Assembly: GCA_021769135.1 (NCBI GenBank) | Contig: JAETTM010000022.1 | Coordinates: 1 to 55,840 of the forward strand | Source: Lachnospiraceae bacterium | Lineage (GTDB): Bacteria; Bacillota; Clostridia; Lachnospirales; Lachnospiraceae | Direction: 5' to 3' | DNA: 55,840 nucleotides | Part shown: in pieces, positions 15,704-25,202 of the stretch | Numbering within the stretch: position 1 is the stretch's first letter | How the letters are laid out: each line of letters begins with the position of its first letter | Made by a program: the position numbers and the translations under genes | Notes under the pieces: generated by a model | What the model saw: only the letters and a program-made list of their open reading frames with translations | Told to the model about the DNA's origin: nothing | Database searches by the model: none

Positions 15704-18112
15704 CTATTCCTTCTCCGCCTTTTTCTTCGCCCCTTTTTCTTTTCCCGGCTTTTTTGCTCCGGCGGCGAATTCTTTCCTAATCTCCCCGGCAAGGGCATAG
15801 GGGAGCACATCCTCCATGCTTTCCACGAAATGGATCGACAGCCCGGCCTTGATTTCCCCTTCTATCTCTTCGATATCCTTCTTATTCTTTTCCGGCACAA
15901 GCACTGTCTTTATTCCCGCTGTCTTGGCCGCCAGGATTTTTTCCTTCAATCCTCCGATAGGCAGTACCCTGCCCCGCAAGGTAATTTCCCCTGTCATTGC
16001 CACATCCGCCTTTACCGGCGTATGGGTAATGGCCGACAAAAGGGCGGTGGCCATAGTAATCCCTGCGCTGGGCCCGTCCTTTGGTACAGCCCCTTCCGGA
16101 ATATGTATATGAAAATCATTCTCTTTAAATGCTTTGGGAGGAATCCCATATTTGCCGCTGATGGAGCGGACATAGCTTAACCCGGTAATGGCCGACTCTT
16201 TCATCACATCTCCCATTTGACCAGTTAAGTCAATCTCTCCTTTCCCCGGCATCACATTCACTTCTATCTGCAAGGTCTCGCCGCCCACGCTCGTCCAGGC
16301 CAGTCCTCTTACAATCCCCACTTCGTCCTTTTCATTGACCCGGTTAGTACTATATTTTTCCTTGCCCAGATATTTTTCCAAATTGGAAGCAGTCACTTTA
16401 ATCCCCTGCTTTTTCTTCTGCAGAATCTCTTTGGCCGCTTTCCGGCAAATGCTGCCGATTTGCCGCTCCAAATCCCTGACCCCTGCTTCTCTCGTATAGC
16501 ATTCTATCATTTTCCTAAGCGCGCTGTCGCTGATGGAAAGCTGCTTTCCTTCCAGCCCGTTTTTGCGCAGCTGCTTCGCCACAAGATGCTCTTTGGCTAT
16601 ATGATACTTTTCATTGGCCGTATAGCTGTTCACCTCTATGAGTTCCATGCGGTCCAACAACGGTCTGGGAATCGTTGCCGTTGTATTCGCCGTGGCGATA
16701 AACAATACCTCCGACAAATCCACCGGAATTTCTACATAATGATCCCTGAATTTACTGTTCTGCTCCCCGTCCAATACTTCCAGCAAGGCGGAGGAAGTAT
16801 CCCCTTTATAATCGCTGCTCACCTTGTCGATTTCATCCAGAAGCATCAGCGGGTTTTTCACCCCCGCCTGCTTTAACCCGGCAATAATCCGCCCGGGCAT
16901 GGCCCCTACGTAAGTCTTCCTGTGCCCTCTGATTTCCGCCTCATCCCGCACTCCTCCCAGGCTGATGCGCACATATTTCTTATTCATGGCTTCCGCCACG
17001 CTCTTGGCTATGGAGGTTTTCCCGGTTCCGGGAGGGCCGATCAGGCAGATAATCGGAGCCTGCCCCTGCTTCGTCAGGCATCGTACCGCCAAAGCTTCCA
17101 GCACCCTTTCCTTCACCTGCTTTAAACCATAATGATCCCTCTCCAATATGGTTTCCGCCTGGGTAATATCCGTATTATCCTTCGTGCATTTATCCCAGGG
17201 CAGTTCCAGCAGCGTTTCGATATAGCCCCGCTCCACCGCGCTTTCCGAGCTGTTCTGGGATAATCTGCGGTAACGGGCAATCTCCTTGCCGATTTTCTCC
17301 TTTACTTCCTTGCCGGCCTTCAGCTTCTTCAAATCAGCCTCGAATTGCTCCGCATCGGAATAGGAATTCTCTTCCCCCAGTTCCTCCCTAATGAACTGCA
17401 GCTGCTCCCTTAAAAGATATTCCTTCTGATTCTTTTCCACCTTTCCCCTTATCTTTTCGGAAAGCTCCGTACGGATTTTCGCCACCTCTATTTCATTGGA
17501 CAATATCCCGGCCAACACTTCATAACGCTCTTCCAAATCCACTGCGGAAAGCACGTTCTGCTTGCTTTCGTAGTGCAGCGGCATATTGATTGTTATCTGA
17601 TCCAGCACCCAGCCCAGCTCATAGATATCCTGAATATGACGTTCCACTGCCGCCCCAGTTTTCGGATAAAATGCCGCGTAGCCTGCAAATAATTCCTTAA
17701 TCTGCCGCACCATCGCCTCTTCCTGAACGGTTCCGTGCAGATTGGCCGGCTCCTCGATTTCCTTGATTTCCCCTTCCAGATACACTTCATTTTCCATAAA
17801 GCGCAGCAATTCCCCCCTGGAAACCCCTTCCACCATAACCCGCACTATATTGTTCGGCATTTTAATAATCTGCTTTACCAAAGCTACTGTTCCTATATGA
17901 TAAACCCCTTCGAAATCCGGGTCTTTGTCTTCCGTATCCTTCTGCGTCACCAAAAAAATCCTCTGGCTCTCCACCATGGACTGCTCCACCGCCGCAATCG
18001 ACTTTTTACGGCTCAAGTCAAAATGAATAATCGTACGGGGCAATATCACCATCCCCCGCATCGCCACCGTAGGAATATATTTCTTTTCCTCCGCTTTTAT
18101 CACAACTTCCAT
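15704..18112 (-). CDS. lon: ATP-dependent protease La (Lon)
   Basis: The protein has 802 residues in the LonA order: N-terminal substrate domain (1-200), coiled coil, AAA module with Walker A GPPGTGKTS (about residue 358) and Walker B PLMLLDEIDKV, then the peptidase domain. The catalytic Ser is in KDGPSAGITMATAL (about 681) and the Lys in GGLKEKILAAKTAGI (about 724). Lon degrades damaged and regulatory proteins. The C-terminus ends in a Lys/Gly/Ala-rich tail (AGAKKPGKEKGAKKKAEKE), longer than in many homologues. It follows clpX after an apparent terminator. Confidence 0.97.
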   Translation of the reverse strand: MEVVIKAEEKKYIPTVAMRGMVILPRTIIHFDLSRKKSIAAVEQSMVESQRIFLVTQKDTEDKDPDFEGVYHIGTVALVKQIIKMPNNIVRVMVEGVSRGELLRFMENEVYLEGEIKEIEEPANLHGTVQEEAMVRQIKELFAGYAAFYPKTGAAVERHIQDIYELGWVLDQITINMPLHYESKQNVLSAVDLEERYEVLAGILSNEIEVAKIRTELSEKIRGKVEKNQKEYLLREQLQFIREELGEENSYSDAEQFEADLKKLKAGKEVKEKIGKEIARYRRLSQNSSESAVERGYIETLLELPWDKCTKDNTDITQAETILERDHYGLKQVKERVLEALAVRCLTKQGQAPIICLIGPPGTGKTSIAKSVAEAMNKKYVRISLGGVRDEAEIRGHRKTYVGAMPGRIIAGLKQAGVKNPLMLLDEIDKVSSDYKGDTSSALLEVLDGEQNSKFRDHYVEIPVDLSEVLFIATANTTATIPRPLLDRMELIEVNSYTANEKYHIAKEHLVAKQLRKNGLEGKQLSISDSALRKMIECYTREAGVRDLERQIGSICRKAAKEILQKKKQGIKVTASNLEKYLGKEKYSTNRVNEKDEVGIVRGLAWTSVGGETLQIEVNVMPGKGEIDLTGQMGDVMKESAITGLSYVRSISGKYGIPPKAFKENDFHIHIPEGAVPKDGPSAGITMATALLSAITHTPVKADVAMTGEITLRGRVLPIGGLKEKILAAKTAGIKTVLVPEKNKKDIEEIEGEIKAGLSIHFVESMEDVLPYALAGEIRKEFAAGAKKPGKEKGAKKKAEKE

Positions 18113-18147
18113 ACTGTTTATTCCCTCTTCCCTATTTTCCTATGGAA

Positions 18148-18180
18148 CAAAAGAAACGCCGCCTTTCCCTGGCGACGCCT
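18148..18180 (-). terminator. Hairpin between clpX and lon
   Basis: On the minus strand GGCGTCGCC pairs with GGCGGCGTT, using some G-U pairs, followed by a short T-rich run. It may partly end clpX transcription before lon. Confidence 0.55.
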
Positions 18181-18192
18181 CATTTTTCACTA

Positions 18193-19446
18193 CTATTTAG
18201 CCGGGCGCATCGCTTCCCGATGGATGAGCAAAGGTTCGCTCGTTCCCTCTACTGCCCCTTTGGTTACTACACATTTGGTGATGGATTCATCGGAAGGTAT
18301 CCGATACATCACATCCATCATCGCGTTCTCCATAACGGAACGAAGGCCCCTTGCGCCGGTCTTGCGCTCCAATGCCTTATCCGCAATCATATCCACCGCA
18401 TCTTCTTCAAAGTCCAATTTTACCCCGTCAAATTCAAATAATTTCTTATACTGCTTCACCAAGGCATTCTTTGGCTCTTTCAGGATTCTCACCAAAGCCT
18501 CCTTATCCAGCCCCTCCAGAGTAACGTTGATTGGAACACGTCCTACAAACTCCGGAATCAGGCCAAACTTCACCAAATCCTGGGGCGTCACTTCTTTCAA
18601 CAAATCGTCAATCTTCTTCGTATGCTTCGATGTCACTTCCGCGTTAAAGCCAATCGCGCTTCTGTCCAAACGGGATTCCACGATTTTCTCCAACCCGTCA
18701 AAAGCCCCTCCGCAGATGAATAAAATATTAGTCGTATCAATCTGAATAAGCTCCTGATGGGGATGCTTTCTCCCTCCCTGAGGGGGCACGCTGGCCACCG
18801 TACCTTCTACAATCTTCAAAAGGGCCTGCTGCACTCCTTCTCCGGAAACATCACGGGTAATGGATACATTTTCACTCTTCTTCGTAATCTTATCGATTTC
18901 ATCAATATAAACGATGCCATACTGGGCGCGCTCTACATCATAATCCGCCGCCTGTATTAATTTTAATAAAATATTTTCCACATCTTCGCCCACATAGCCA
19001 GCCTCCGTCAAAGTGGTAGCATCTGCAATTGCGAATGGAACATTTATAATTTTTGCCAGGGTCTGTGCCAGAAAAGTTTTCCCGGAGCCCGTAGGCCCTA
19101 CCATAATAATATTGCTTTTCTGAAGCTCTACCTCGTCGTCCTCCCTCGGTGCCAAAACCCTTTTATAGTGATTATAGACCGCAACAGCCAGCACCTTTTT
19201 CGCCTCTTCCTGCCCAATCACATAATCATCCAAAAACTCTTTGATTTCCACCGGCTTTAATAGATTGATGTCAAACTCATCCTCTACCGGCTCTTCCTCG
19301 TATTCTTCCTCAATAATGTCCGCACATATTTCCACGCATTCATCGCAGATGTAGACTCCCGCAGGACCGGCAATCAATTTTTTCACCTGTTCCTGCCTTT
19401 TATTGCAGAACGAACATCTGATATCATCAGAATTCTTCCCCGCCAT
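18193..19446 (-). CDS. clpX: ATP-dependent Clp protease ATP-binding subunit ClpX
   Basis: The protein has 417 residues. The N-terminal zinc-binding domain shows CSFCNKRQ and CDECVEIC; the AAA+ module has Walker A GPTGSGKT, Walker [10 protein letters not shown], the GYVGEDVE pore-1 loop, and the IGF-type loop that docks ClpP (SAIGFN). ClpX unfolds tagged proteins and feeds them to ClpP, whose gene lies just upstream. Start 19446 gives MAGKNSDD; a second in-frame ATG 12 bases upstream follows AAAGGG with almost no spacing and is part of the recurrent start motif. Confidence 0.96.
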   Translation of the reverse strand: MAGKNSDDIRCSFCNKRQEQVKKLIAGPAGVYICDECVEICADIIEEEYEEEPVEDEFDINLLKPVEIKEFLDDYVIGQEEAKKVLAVAVYNHYKRVLAPREDDEVELQKSNIIMVGPTGSGKTFLAQTLAKIINVPFAIADATTLTEAGYVGEDVENILLKLIQAADYDVERAQYGIVYIDEIDKITKKSENVSITRDVSGEGVQQALLKIVEGTVASVPPQGGRKHPHQELIQIDTTNILFICGGAFDGLEKIVESRLDRSAIGFNAEVTSKHTKKIDDLLKEVTPQDLVKFGLIPEFVGRVPINVTLEGLDKEALVRILKEPKNALVKQYKKLFEFDGVKLDFEEDAVDMIADKALERKTGARGLRSVMENAMMDVMYRIPSDESITKCVVTKGAVEGTSEPLLIHREAMRPAK

Positions 19447-19486
19447 GTTAATAACCATGCCCTTTCCATAACCTGCAAATTTTTAT

Positions 19487-20083
19487 TTATTTCCCAAAGC
19501 TGGCATGATTTTCAATAATCCTGTCAATCAGCCCATACTTCAGCGCTTCTTCAGCGGTCTTCCAGTTATCCCTTTCCGTATCCGCCATAATCACTTCAAA
19601 ATCCTGCCCTGTATTCTGTGCCATGATTCTCGCCATCTTTTCTTTCGTAGCCAATATATGCTTCGCCGTTATCTCGATTTCCGTTGCCTGGCCCTGGGCG
19701 CCTCCCGCAGGCTGATGAATCATAATCTCCGCATTGGGAAGCGCAAACCGCTTACCCTTTGCACCCCCCGCAAGAAGAAACGCACCCATACTTGCGGCCA
19801 TGCCAATACAAACGGTGGATACGTCGCATTTGACAAAATTCATCGTATCATAAATGGCCATCCCTGCTGTAATCACGCCCCCTGGGCTATTGATATACAG
19901 ATGAATATCCTTCTCCGGATCTTCCGATTCCAGAAAAAGGAGCTGCGCCACCACAATGCTGGCAGACGTATCATTTACTTCCTCGCCCAAAAAAATAATC
20001 CTGTCTTTCAAAAGCCTTGAATAAATGTCATAGGACCTTTCGCCCCTGCTCGTCTGTTCAATGACATAAGGCACTAAACTCAT
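19487..20083 (-). CDS. clpP: ATP-dependent Clp protease proteolytic subunit
   Basis: The protein has 198 residues and forms the barrel protease used by ClpX. The catalytic triad is visible: Ser in [15 protein letters not shown], His in [10 protein letters not shown] and Asp in DTERDNW. ATG 20083 ([10 protein letters not shown]) is chosen because AAGGAGGAA precedes it at normal distance; the longer frame upstream has no site. The propeptide is short, as in other Clostridia. It lies between tig and clpX in the standard order. Confidence 0.97.
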   Translation of the reverse strand: MSLVPYVIEQTSRGERSYDIYSRLLKDRIIFLGEEVNDTSASIVVAQLLFLESEDPEKDIHLYINSPGGVITAGMAIYDTMNFVKCDVSTVCIGMAASMGAFLLAGGAKGKRFALPNAEIMIHQPAGGAQGQATEIEITAKHILATKEKMARIMAQNTGQDFEVIMADTERDNWKTAEEALKYGLIDRIIENHASFGK

Positions 20084-20200
20084 GCTTATTCCTCCTTGCA
20101 TTCCATCCGTTCCCAGCTACCCAACCATCATAGCCCTTTGCTTTCGTTTTTGCAACAAAACGGACTCTAAATTAAGAGAATTTTTATTTTTTGTTATAAT

Positions 20201-21487
20201 TTATTTCTCTTTTGCATTTTCTACAACGAATTCTACCGCCTTCTGGATAGCCAAATCCTTCATAACCTGTCCTTTTTCCTTGTCGCCCAGCATTTCCCTG
20301 ACTTTTTCCGCTTCCATCTGGTAGATTTCCGCCATCCTCTCCGTTTCCTTTACATACTCTTCTTCGGAAACCTCAATTCCTTCTTTCGCCACTACTGCTT
20401 CCAGCACAAGCCTGGACTTAATCCTCTTCTCGGCCTGGGGCTTAATCTGCTCCAACAGCGTATCGTAGTTGCTTCCGGTAATCTGGAAATACTGTTCCAG
20501 CTTAATCCCCTGCATCTGTATCCTCTGGGCAAAATCGTCAGCCATCTGCTTTTGCTGCGTTTCCAGCATCGGTTCCGGGATTTCTATATCGGAATCGTTG
20601 ATAATCGCATCGATAACCGCGTCTTCCTTTGCGTTCTTCGCTTCTCTTTCTTTTCTTTCCGTCAGGTTTTTCTTTATATCCTCTTTATATTCCGCCAAAG
20701 TATCGAACTCGGAAACCTCGCTGGCGAATTCGTCATCCAGTTCGGGAAGCTCTTTTTCTTTGATTTCTTTTACCGTACATTTGAACAGGGCCGCTTTCCC
20801 CTTCAATTCCTCCGCCTGGTAATTCTCCGGGAAAGTAACGTTGACTTCCGCTTCCTTGCCGATTTCCGCACCTACAAGCTGCTCTTCGAACCCGGGGATA
20901 AATGCGCCGGAACCAATCGTCAGCGGATAGTCCTCCCCTTTGCCCCCTTCAAAAGGCACACCGTCCACGAAACCTTCGAAATCGATTATTGTCATATCGC
21001 CGTCCTTAACCGGCCTGTCTTCCACGGCGATGTTTCTCGCGTTGTTCTCGCGCTCTCTGTCCAGTTCCGCATTTACTTCTTCTTCGGTAACTTCCGTATC
21101 TATTTTATCGATTTTCACCCCTTTATATTTGCCCAGGCCGATTTCCGGCTTCGTAGCAACTTCTGCGGTGAAAATAAGGGGTTTGCCCGCCTCCACCTGA
21201 ACCACTTCGATTTTCGGGGAAGAAACGATTTCCTCCTCGCACTCATCCAGGGCGGCCTCATAGGCATCGGGAAGCAAATCGTTTACCGCATCTTCGTAAA
21301 ATACTTCTTTGCCATACATTCTCTCTACCATCTTACGCGGCACTTTACCCTTTCGGAAGCCGGGAATGCTTATATTTTTCTTGGTTCTTTGGTATACATT
21401 TTCAATCGCTTTTTCCAATTCCTCGGCAGGCACTTCAATCGTCAGCTTCGCCATGTTTTTTTCTAATTTTTCCACCTGTAAGCTCAT
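20201..21487 (-). CDS. tig: Trigger factor
   Basis: The protein has 428 residues: ribosome-binding domain with the signature GFRKGKVPRKMVE (about residues 43-55), a prolyl isomerase domain (about 150-245, IIDFEGFVDGVPFEGGKG) and a C-terminal helical chaperone domain. Trigger factor meets nascent chains at the ribosome exit. AAGGAGG lies before the ATG. The leader carries two hairpins (21546-21574). It heads the tig-clpP-clpX-lon block, so folding and proteolysis genes are adjacent. Confidence 0.96.
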   Translation of the reverse strand: MSLQVEKLEKNMAKLTIEVPAEELEKAIENVYQRTKKNISIPGFRKGKVPRKMVERMYGKEVFYEDAVNDLLPDAYEAALDECEEEIVSSPKIEVVQVEAGKPLIFTAEVATKPEIGLGKYKGVKIDKIDTEVTEEEVNAELDRERENNARNIAVEDRPVKDGDMTIIDFEGFVDGVPFEGGKGEDYPLTIGSGAFIPGFEEQLVGAEIGKEAEVNVTFPENYQAEELKGKAALFKCTVKEIKEKELPELDDEFASEVSEFDTLAEYKEDIKKNLTERKEREAKNAKEDAVIDAIINDSDIEIPEPMLETQQKQMADDFAQRIQMQGIKLEQYFQITGSNYDTLLEQIKPQAEKRIKSRLVLEAVVAKEGIEVSEEEYVKETERMAEIYQMEAEKVREMLGDKEKGQVMKDLAIQKAVEFVVENAKEK

Positions 21488-21545
21488 TTTATTAATTTCC
21501 TCCTTAAATATTAGGTGTTATCGCTTGTTTTATCGCAAATACCTT

Positions 21546-21574
21546 CGCAGCAGATAGCTGCGGGGCATCTCCCC
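21546..21574 (-). promoter_or_regulatory. Two hairpins in the tig leader
   Basis: CGCAGC/GCTGCG (21546-21551 and 21557-21562) and GGGG/CCCC (21562-21565 and 21571-21574) form two adjacent short stem-loops 60-90 bases upstream of tig. No T-run follows, so this is a leader structure or promoter-proximal dyad, not an obvious terminator. Confidence 0.4.
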
Positions 21575-21713
21575 TCTCGGGTAACGTACATAATTACAGT
21601 CATTGTAGGATTATAGCACATCATAGAAGGAAATTCCAGTATTTCTTTAAAAGATTTGCAAATTGCAGGGCGCTCCCCACAGACAAAACTTTTGCCGACT
21701 TATTGCAAAAAGA

Positions 21714-21755
21714 AAAGGGCATCCCTTTTTCGGTGCCCTCTTCCGCTTTATATCC
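21714..21755 (-). terminator. Terminator of the GH31/ABC operon
   Basis: On the minus strand GAGGGCA pairs with TGCCCTTTTC across a purine-rich loop, followed by TTTTTG. It lies right after the GH31 stop codon and before the tig leader. Confidence 0.7.
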
Positions 21756-21764
21756 CGCGGCATT

Positions 21765-24191
21765 CTATGCCGGCGTTCCCTCCGCCCCTGCCGCCGTCAG
21801 GATTTCCGCCAGCGCTTCATAAAGCCCTTTTTCCAGCCCCATGGCGTGAAGCCCGGCCAGCAGCACGGAAACCCTCGTCTCCTTTTTTACCGCCTGGAAA
21901 ATCTCATCTTTTTGCATAAATTCGATTTCCGCCTGATTCAAGAACTCAAATACCCGCTCTTGCACCGCGTTTCCTTTCGCCCGATGCTCCATCGGCAGGA
22001 AAATCTGTATTCTCCGCCCTATTCCCATGGCCGGAACTTTCACCGTGACCGCCTGCATTTCTTTTTCATAAGAAATTCCCAGCTCAGCCTCCGGCAAAGC
22101 CTGGCCATCTACCGTTACTATTACCCGGTCAGCCGCTTCCTGTGCAAATCCGACCGCCGACACTGTAAATTCCCTCTCCCCGGGAATCAGTTCCAAATTC
22201 CCCTCAGCCGGTTCCACGGTAAATACGGCCTGCTCTCCTTCCTCATAAGTAAACAAGGTTTTTGCGCAATCGTCCGATTCATAGGCAACGCTCTCATTAT
22301 CATCCTCGTAAAGGGCGAATGTTCCGTCCGCCCCCGCATATACGTAAATCTGGAACGATACAGGATTGCTGATGGCCTTCGGCGCCGAAATCTCTTCCGT
22401 AAACGGCAGGATTCCGCCTGCTTTTGCCAAAACGGGAATGCTGTTCAAATCGCGGTACATATTCAGGCTCCGCCCGCCTTCATAAATCATTCCCGTATAA
22501 ATGTCATACCAGATTCCTTCCGGCAGCCAGACCGTCACGCCGGCCACATTAAGGCTTAAAATGCGGGGCGTTGTAATCGGGGCTACCAAGAGCTCGCTCC
22601 CGAAATAATACTGGTTCTTTACTTTGTAGGCTTCCTTTTCTTCCGGATGCTCGTAATACATAGGCTCCACAAGGGGCAGCCCCTCCCGATAACCGCGGTA
22701 ATTCATCGTATATAAATAAGGAATCATCCGATGGCGATGGCGCAGCGCTTCCCCCATTGCATATTCCGTTTCCTTCTTGAACCGCCAGGGCTCCTTTCCG
22801 TTAAATTCGCTAAAAGAGCTATGGAGGCGCATCACCGGGGAATAAACGCCAAACTGTGCCCACCTGGCTTCCATTTCATCATTTTTGCAGCCCATCATAT
22901 GGCCGCCGATATCATGGCTCCACCACCCATATCCGATGTTGGCGGCATTCGCCGTAAAATATGGCTGGAAATCCAAAGATTCCCATGTGGTAACGGTATC
23001 CCCCGAGAAGCCGATGGGATACCTGTGGCTTCCCGCATTGGCATACCGGGAAAAAGTCATTGGACGTTTCCCGTCTTTGGCGCTGTCGAGAAAATGAAAA
23101 TGGTTCAAAATCCAAAGAGGGTCCAGCCCCTCCACTTTACAGTTCGTTCCCTGCTGCCAGTCAATCCACCAGAAATCCACCCCTTCTTTTTCCCTGGGAT
23201 GATGCAAATAAGTAAAATAGTTCTCTATAAATTCAGGGTTTGCCACATCGCAGTTTACCGGGTCTTCCTTCGTGTAGTCCACGCCCATGGCTTTCGCCAT
23301 CTCCACATACATCTCCTCATGGGCTTTCACCCCTTCCGCAGGGTGCACATTCAAGGTCGCCCTCATCCCCCGCTTATGAAGCCTGTTCAGGAAACGGGCC
23401 GGGTCCGGGAAATATTCCCGGTTCCAGCTATAACCGGTCCAGCCGCTTCCATATTTTTTGTCGATATCCACCAGATGCCAATCCATGTCAATCACTGCCA
23501 CCGTAAAGGGAATATTTTCCCTGTCAAACCTCTCCATTAATTCCATATAGGATTCTTCGGTATAAGGGTAAAAGCGGCTCCACCAGTTCCCTAAGGCATA
23601 CCTCGGAAGCATCGGCATCTTTCCGCTTAAGCGGTAAAAATCCTGAAGCGCTTCTTTATAATCATGGCCATAGCCAAAGAAGTATAAATCCTGGACTCCC
23701 TTTTTCCGCGGCTCGAGCCATCCGTTTTCCAGCAATACCTGCGATTTGCTGTCATCCAGCACCGAATAGCCGAACCACGATACCACCCCGTGGTCCAATT
23801 CCACCGCCCCGTCCGCTTCGTCCAGCGTCCTTGCCGTTCCGCCCAAATCGTGAATCTCTTCCCCATAGCGCCAGATGCTGTGATATGCGCTGAAATCCCC
23901 TTTTACCTGGATGCTCAATCCGTTTTTTGAAAATTTTTCTTCATTATATATTAGCTGTATGCGCGAAGTATGTATTTCAATCCCGTCCGAATTACGAATC
24001 AGCCGATAATCCGTTTCCGGAAAGTCCCGATACCAGGCCATCTGGGTTGCCCTGTCCTCAAAGATTCCGTCTTCGCTGTATTCCAGCCGAATAAGCCCTT
24101 CCGTAAGCATGGTAACCCTGTATTTATCGCCTGATATCCGGTTCCCCGGCAGTGCCGCCGGGCGTGTATGCACTCTGTAAATCTCCTTCAT
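21765..24191 (-). CDS. Glycoside hydrolase family 31 (alpha-glucosidase type)
   Basis: The 808-residue protein has the GH31 order: N-terminal beta-sandwich (1-190), (beta/alpha)8 barrel (about 195-560) and C-terminal beta domains. The presumed nucleophile Asp lies in FWWIDWQQG (about residue 340) and the acid/base Asp in GFSGDTVTTW (about 396); SHDIGGHMMG is also typical. GH31 enzymes remove alpha-linked sugars, mostly glucose or xylose, from chain ends. No signal peptide is seen, so it acts in the cytoplasm on sugars brought in by the three transporter genes upstream. The context after the nucleophile is not the common WxDxxE form, so substrate should not be assumed. Confidence 0.88.
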   Translation of the reverse strand: MKEIYRVHTRPAALPGNRISGDKYRVTMLTEGLIRLEYSEDGIFEDRATQMAWYRDFPETDYRLIRNSDGIEIHTSRIQLIYNEEKFSKNGLSIQVKGDFSAYHSIWRYGEEIHDLGGTARTLDEADGAVELDHGVVSWFGYSVLDDSKSQVLLENGWLEPRKKGVQDLYFFGYGHDYKEALQDFYRLSGKMPMLPRYALGNWWSRFYPYTEESYMELMERFDRENIPFTVAVIDMDWHLVDIDKKYGSGWTGYSWNREYFPDPARFLNRLHKRGMRATLNVHPAEGVKAHEEMYVEMAKAMGVDYTKEDPVNCDVANPEFIENYFTYLHHPREKEGVDFWWIDWQQGTNCKVEGLDPLWILNHFHFLDSAKDGKRPMTFSRYANAGSHRYPIGFSGDTVTTWESLDFQPYFTANAANIGYGWWSHDIGGHMMGCKNDEMEARWAQFGVYSPVMRLHSSFSEFNGKEPWRFKKETEYAMGEALRHRHRMIPYLYTMNYRGYREGLPLVEPMYYEHPEEKEAYKVKNQYYFGSELLVAPITTPRILSLNVAGVTVWLPEGIWYDIYTGMIYEGGRSLNMYRDLNSIPVLAKAGGILPFTEEISAPKAISNPVSFQIYVYAGADGTFALYEDDNESVAYESDDCAKTLFTYEEGEQAVFTVEPAEGNLELIPGEREFTVSAVGFAQEAADRVIVTVDGQALPEAELGISYEKEMQAVTVKVPAMGIGRRIQIFLPMEHRAKGNAVQERVFEFLNQAEIEFMQKDEIFQAVKKETRVSVLLAGLHAMGLEKGLYEALAEILTAAGAEGTPA

Positions 24192-24225
24192 AGCAATGCC
24201 AAAACCCTTTCGTTATATTTTACGC

Positions 24226-25047
24226 TTACCCTTTAACCGCCGCCGAAGCAACGCCGGCGATAAACTGCTTCTGGAATATGATGTAAATCAGCAGTACAGG
24301 GATGATGGAAATCGCAGTTGCCGCAAACAGTGCGCCGTAATCCGTAGAGTACTGCCCGCTGAACATTTTCAATCCCACGGCCAAAAGCTGCTTTTCTTTT
24401 GTATTAATCACCAGATAGGGCCACAAATAGTCCTCCCATGTCCACAGGAACTGGAAAATGGCGATGCTGGAAATACCGTTCTTTGCCATCGGGAAAATAA
24501 TCCGGTGGAAAATAAAGAACTCATTGGCGCCGTCGATACGGGCCGCTTCCAGGATTTCATCCGGCAAAGTAGCGATATGCTGCTTCATATTAAAGATACC
24601 GAACCCGCTGAACATCGCCGGGATAATCAGGGCCTTGTAGCTGTCCAGCCACCCGAAGGACTGGATCATGGAATATTTCGGGATTATCGTTACGCACCAT
24701 GGAATCATCATCGTGCTGAGCACAAACCCGAACAGAATATTTCTTCCCTTAAATTTATATTTGCTAAGTACAAACCCGCATAACGTGCTCGTATATACTA
24801 CCGCCAATGTTACAACGATAGTCACCAACAAGCTGTTGGCAAAAAAACGCATGAAGTTGAAACGGGCGTTCATATTGATATAGTTGTCTACTGTAAATGC
24901 GCTGGGCAAAAGATGCTGTTCCAGTGCCATAATTTCCTTGTTCTCTTTGAAGGAAGAAAACAGCATCCAGATAAAAGGATACACAGTAACCAGCCCAAGC
25001 ACAACAAGAATCACATTTAATACAATTCCGAATATTTTTCTTCTCAT
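24226..25047 (-). CDS. Sugar ABC transporter permease, MalG type
   Basis: The protein has about 273 residues and six membrane helices. The EAA loop that contacts the ATPase is ILEAARIDGANEFFIFHRIIFPMAKNG-like (about residues 170-196), and the end FIAGVASAAVKG is typical of MalG-type subunits. Start 25047 (MRRKIFGIV) is used; an in-frame ATG at 25059 sits directly behind AAAGGG, as in clpX. It is the second permease of the operon and is separated from the first by 155 bases containing several hairpins. Confidence 0.92.
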   Translation of the reverse strand: MRRKIFGIVLNVILVVLGLVTVYPFIWMLFSSFKENKEIMALEQHLLPSAFTVDNYINMNARFNFMRFFANSLLVTIVVTLAVVYTSTLCGFVLSKYKFKGRNILFGFVLSTMMIPWCVTIIPKYSMIQSFGWLDSYKALIIPAMFSGFGIFNMKQHIATLPDEILEAARIDGANEFFIFHRIIFPMAKNGISSIAIFQFLWTWEDYLWPYLVINTKEKQLLAVGLKMFSGQYSTDYGALFAATAISIIPVLLIYIIFQKQFIAGVASAAVKG

Positions 25048-25081
25048 ATTAATAACCATGCCCTTTCTGCAGCCTGCCGAC

Positions 25082-25186
25082 ATGCATGCTCGCCCGCATG
25101 CATTGTACAGGCACAATATTTACAAGGCGAATCCGCCCTTCTCCCAATCCGCACGCAACGGTTCGGCCTTCGGCTTCCCTGTTGCG
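25082..25186 (-). promoter_or_regulatory. Structured intercistronic region between the two permease genes
   Basis: Three hairpins can be read: ATGCATGC-TCGCCC-GCATGCAT (25082-25103), GGCG-AATC-CGCC (25126-25137), and CGCAAC...GTTGCG (25154-25159 with 25181-25186) enclosing GCC-TTC-GGC. No run of T follows, so they are more likely RNA stabilisers or processing sites that separate expression of the two cistrons than terminators. Confidence 0.5.
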
Positions 25187-25202
25187 GAATCTGACCATCC
25201 TT

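Noticed and set aside
21546-21574. Riboswitch or T-box before tig
   Set aside because: Two short stems only; none of the conserved bases of known riboswitches or T-box specifier loops can be seen.
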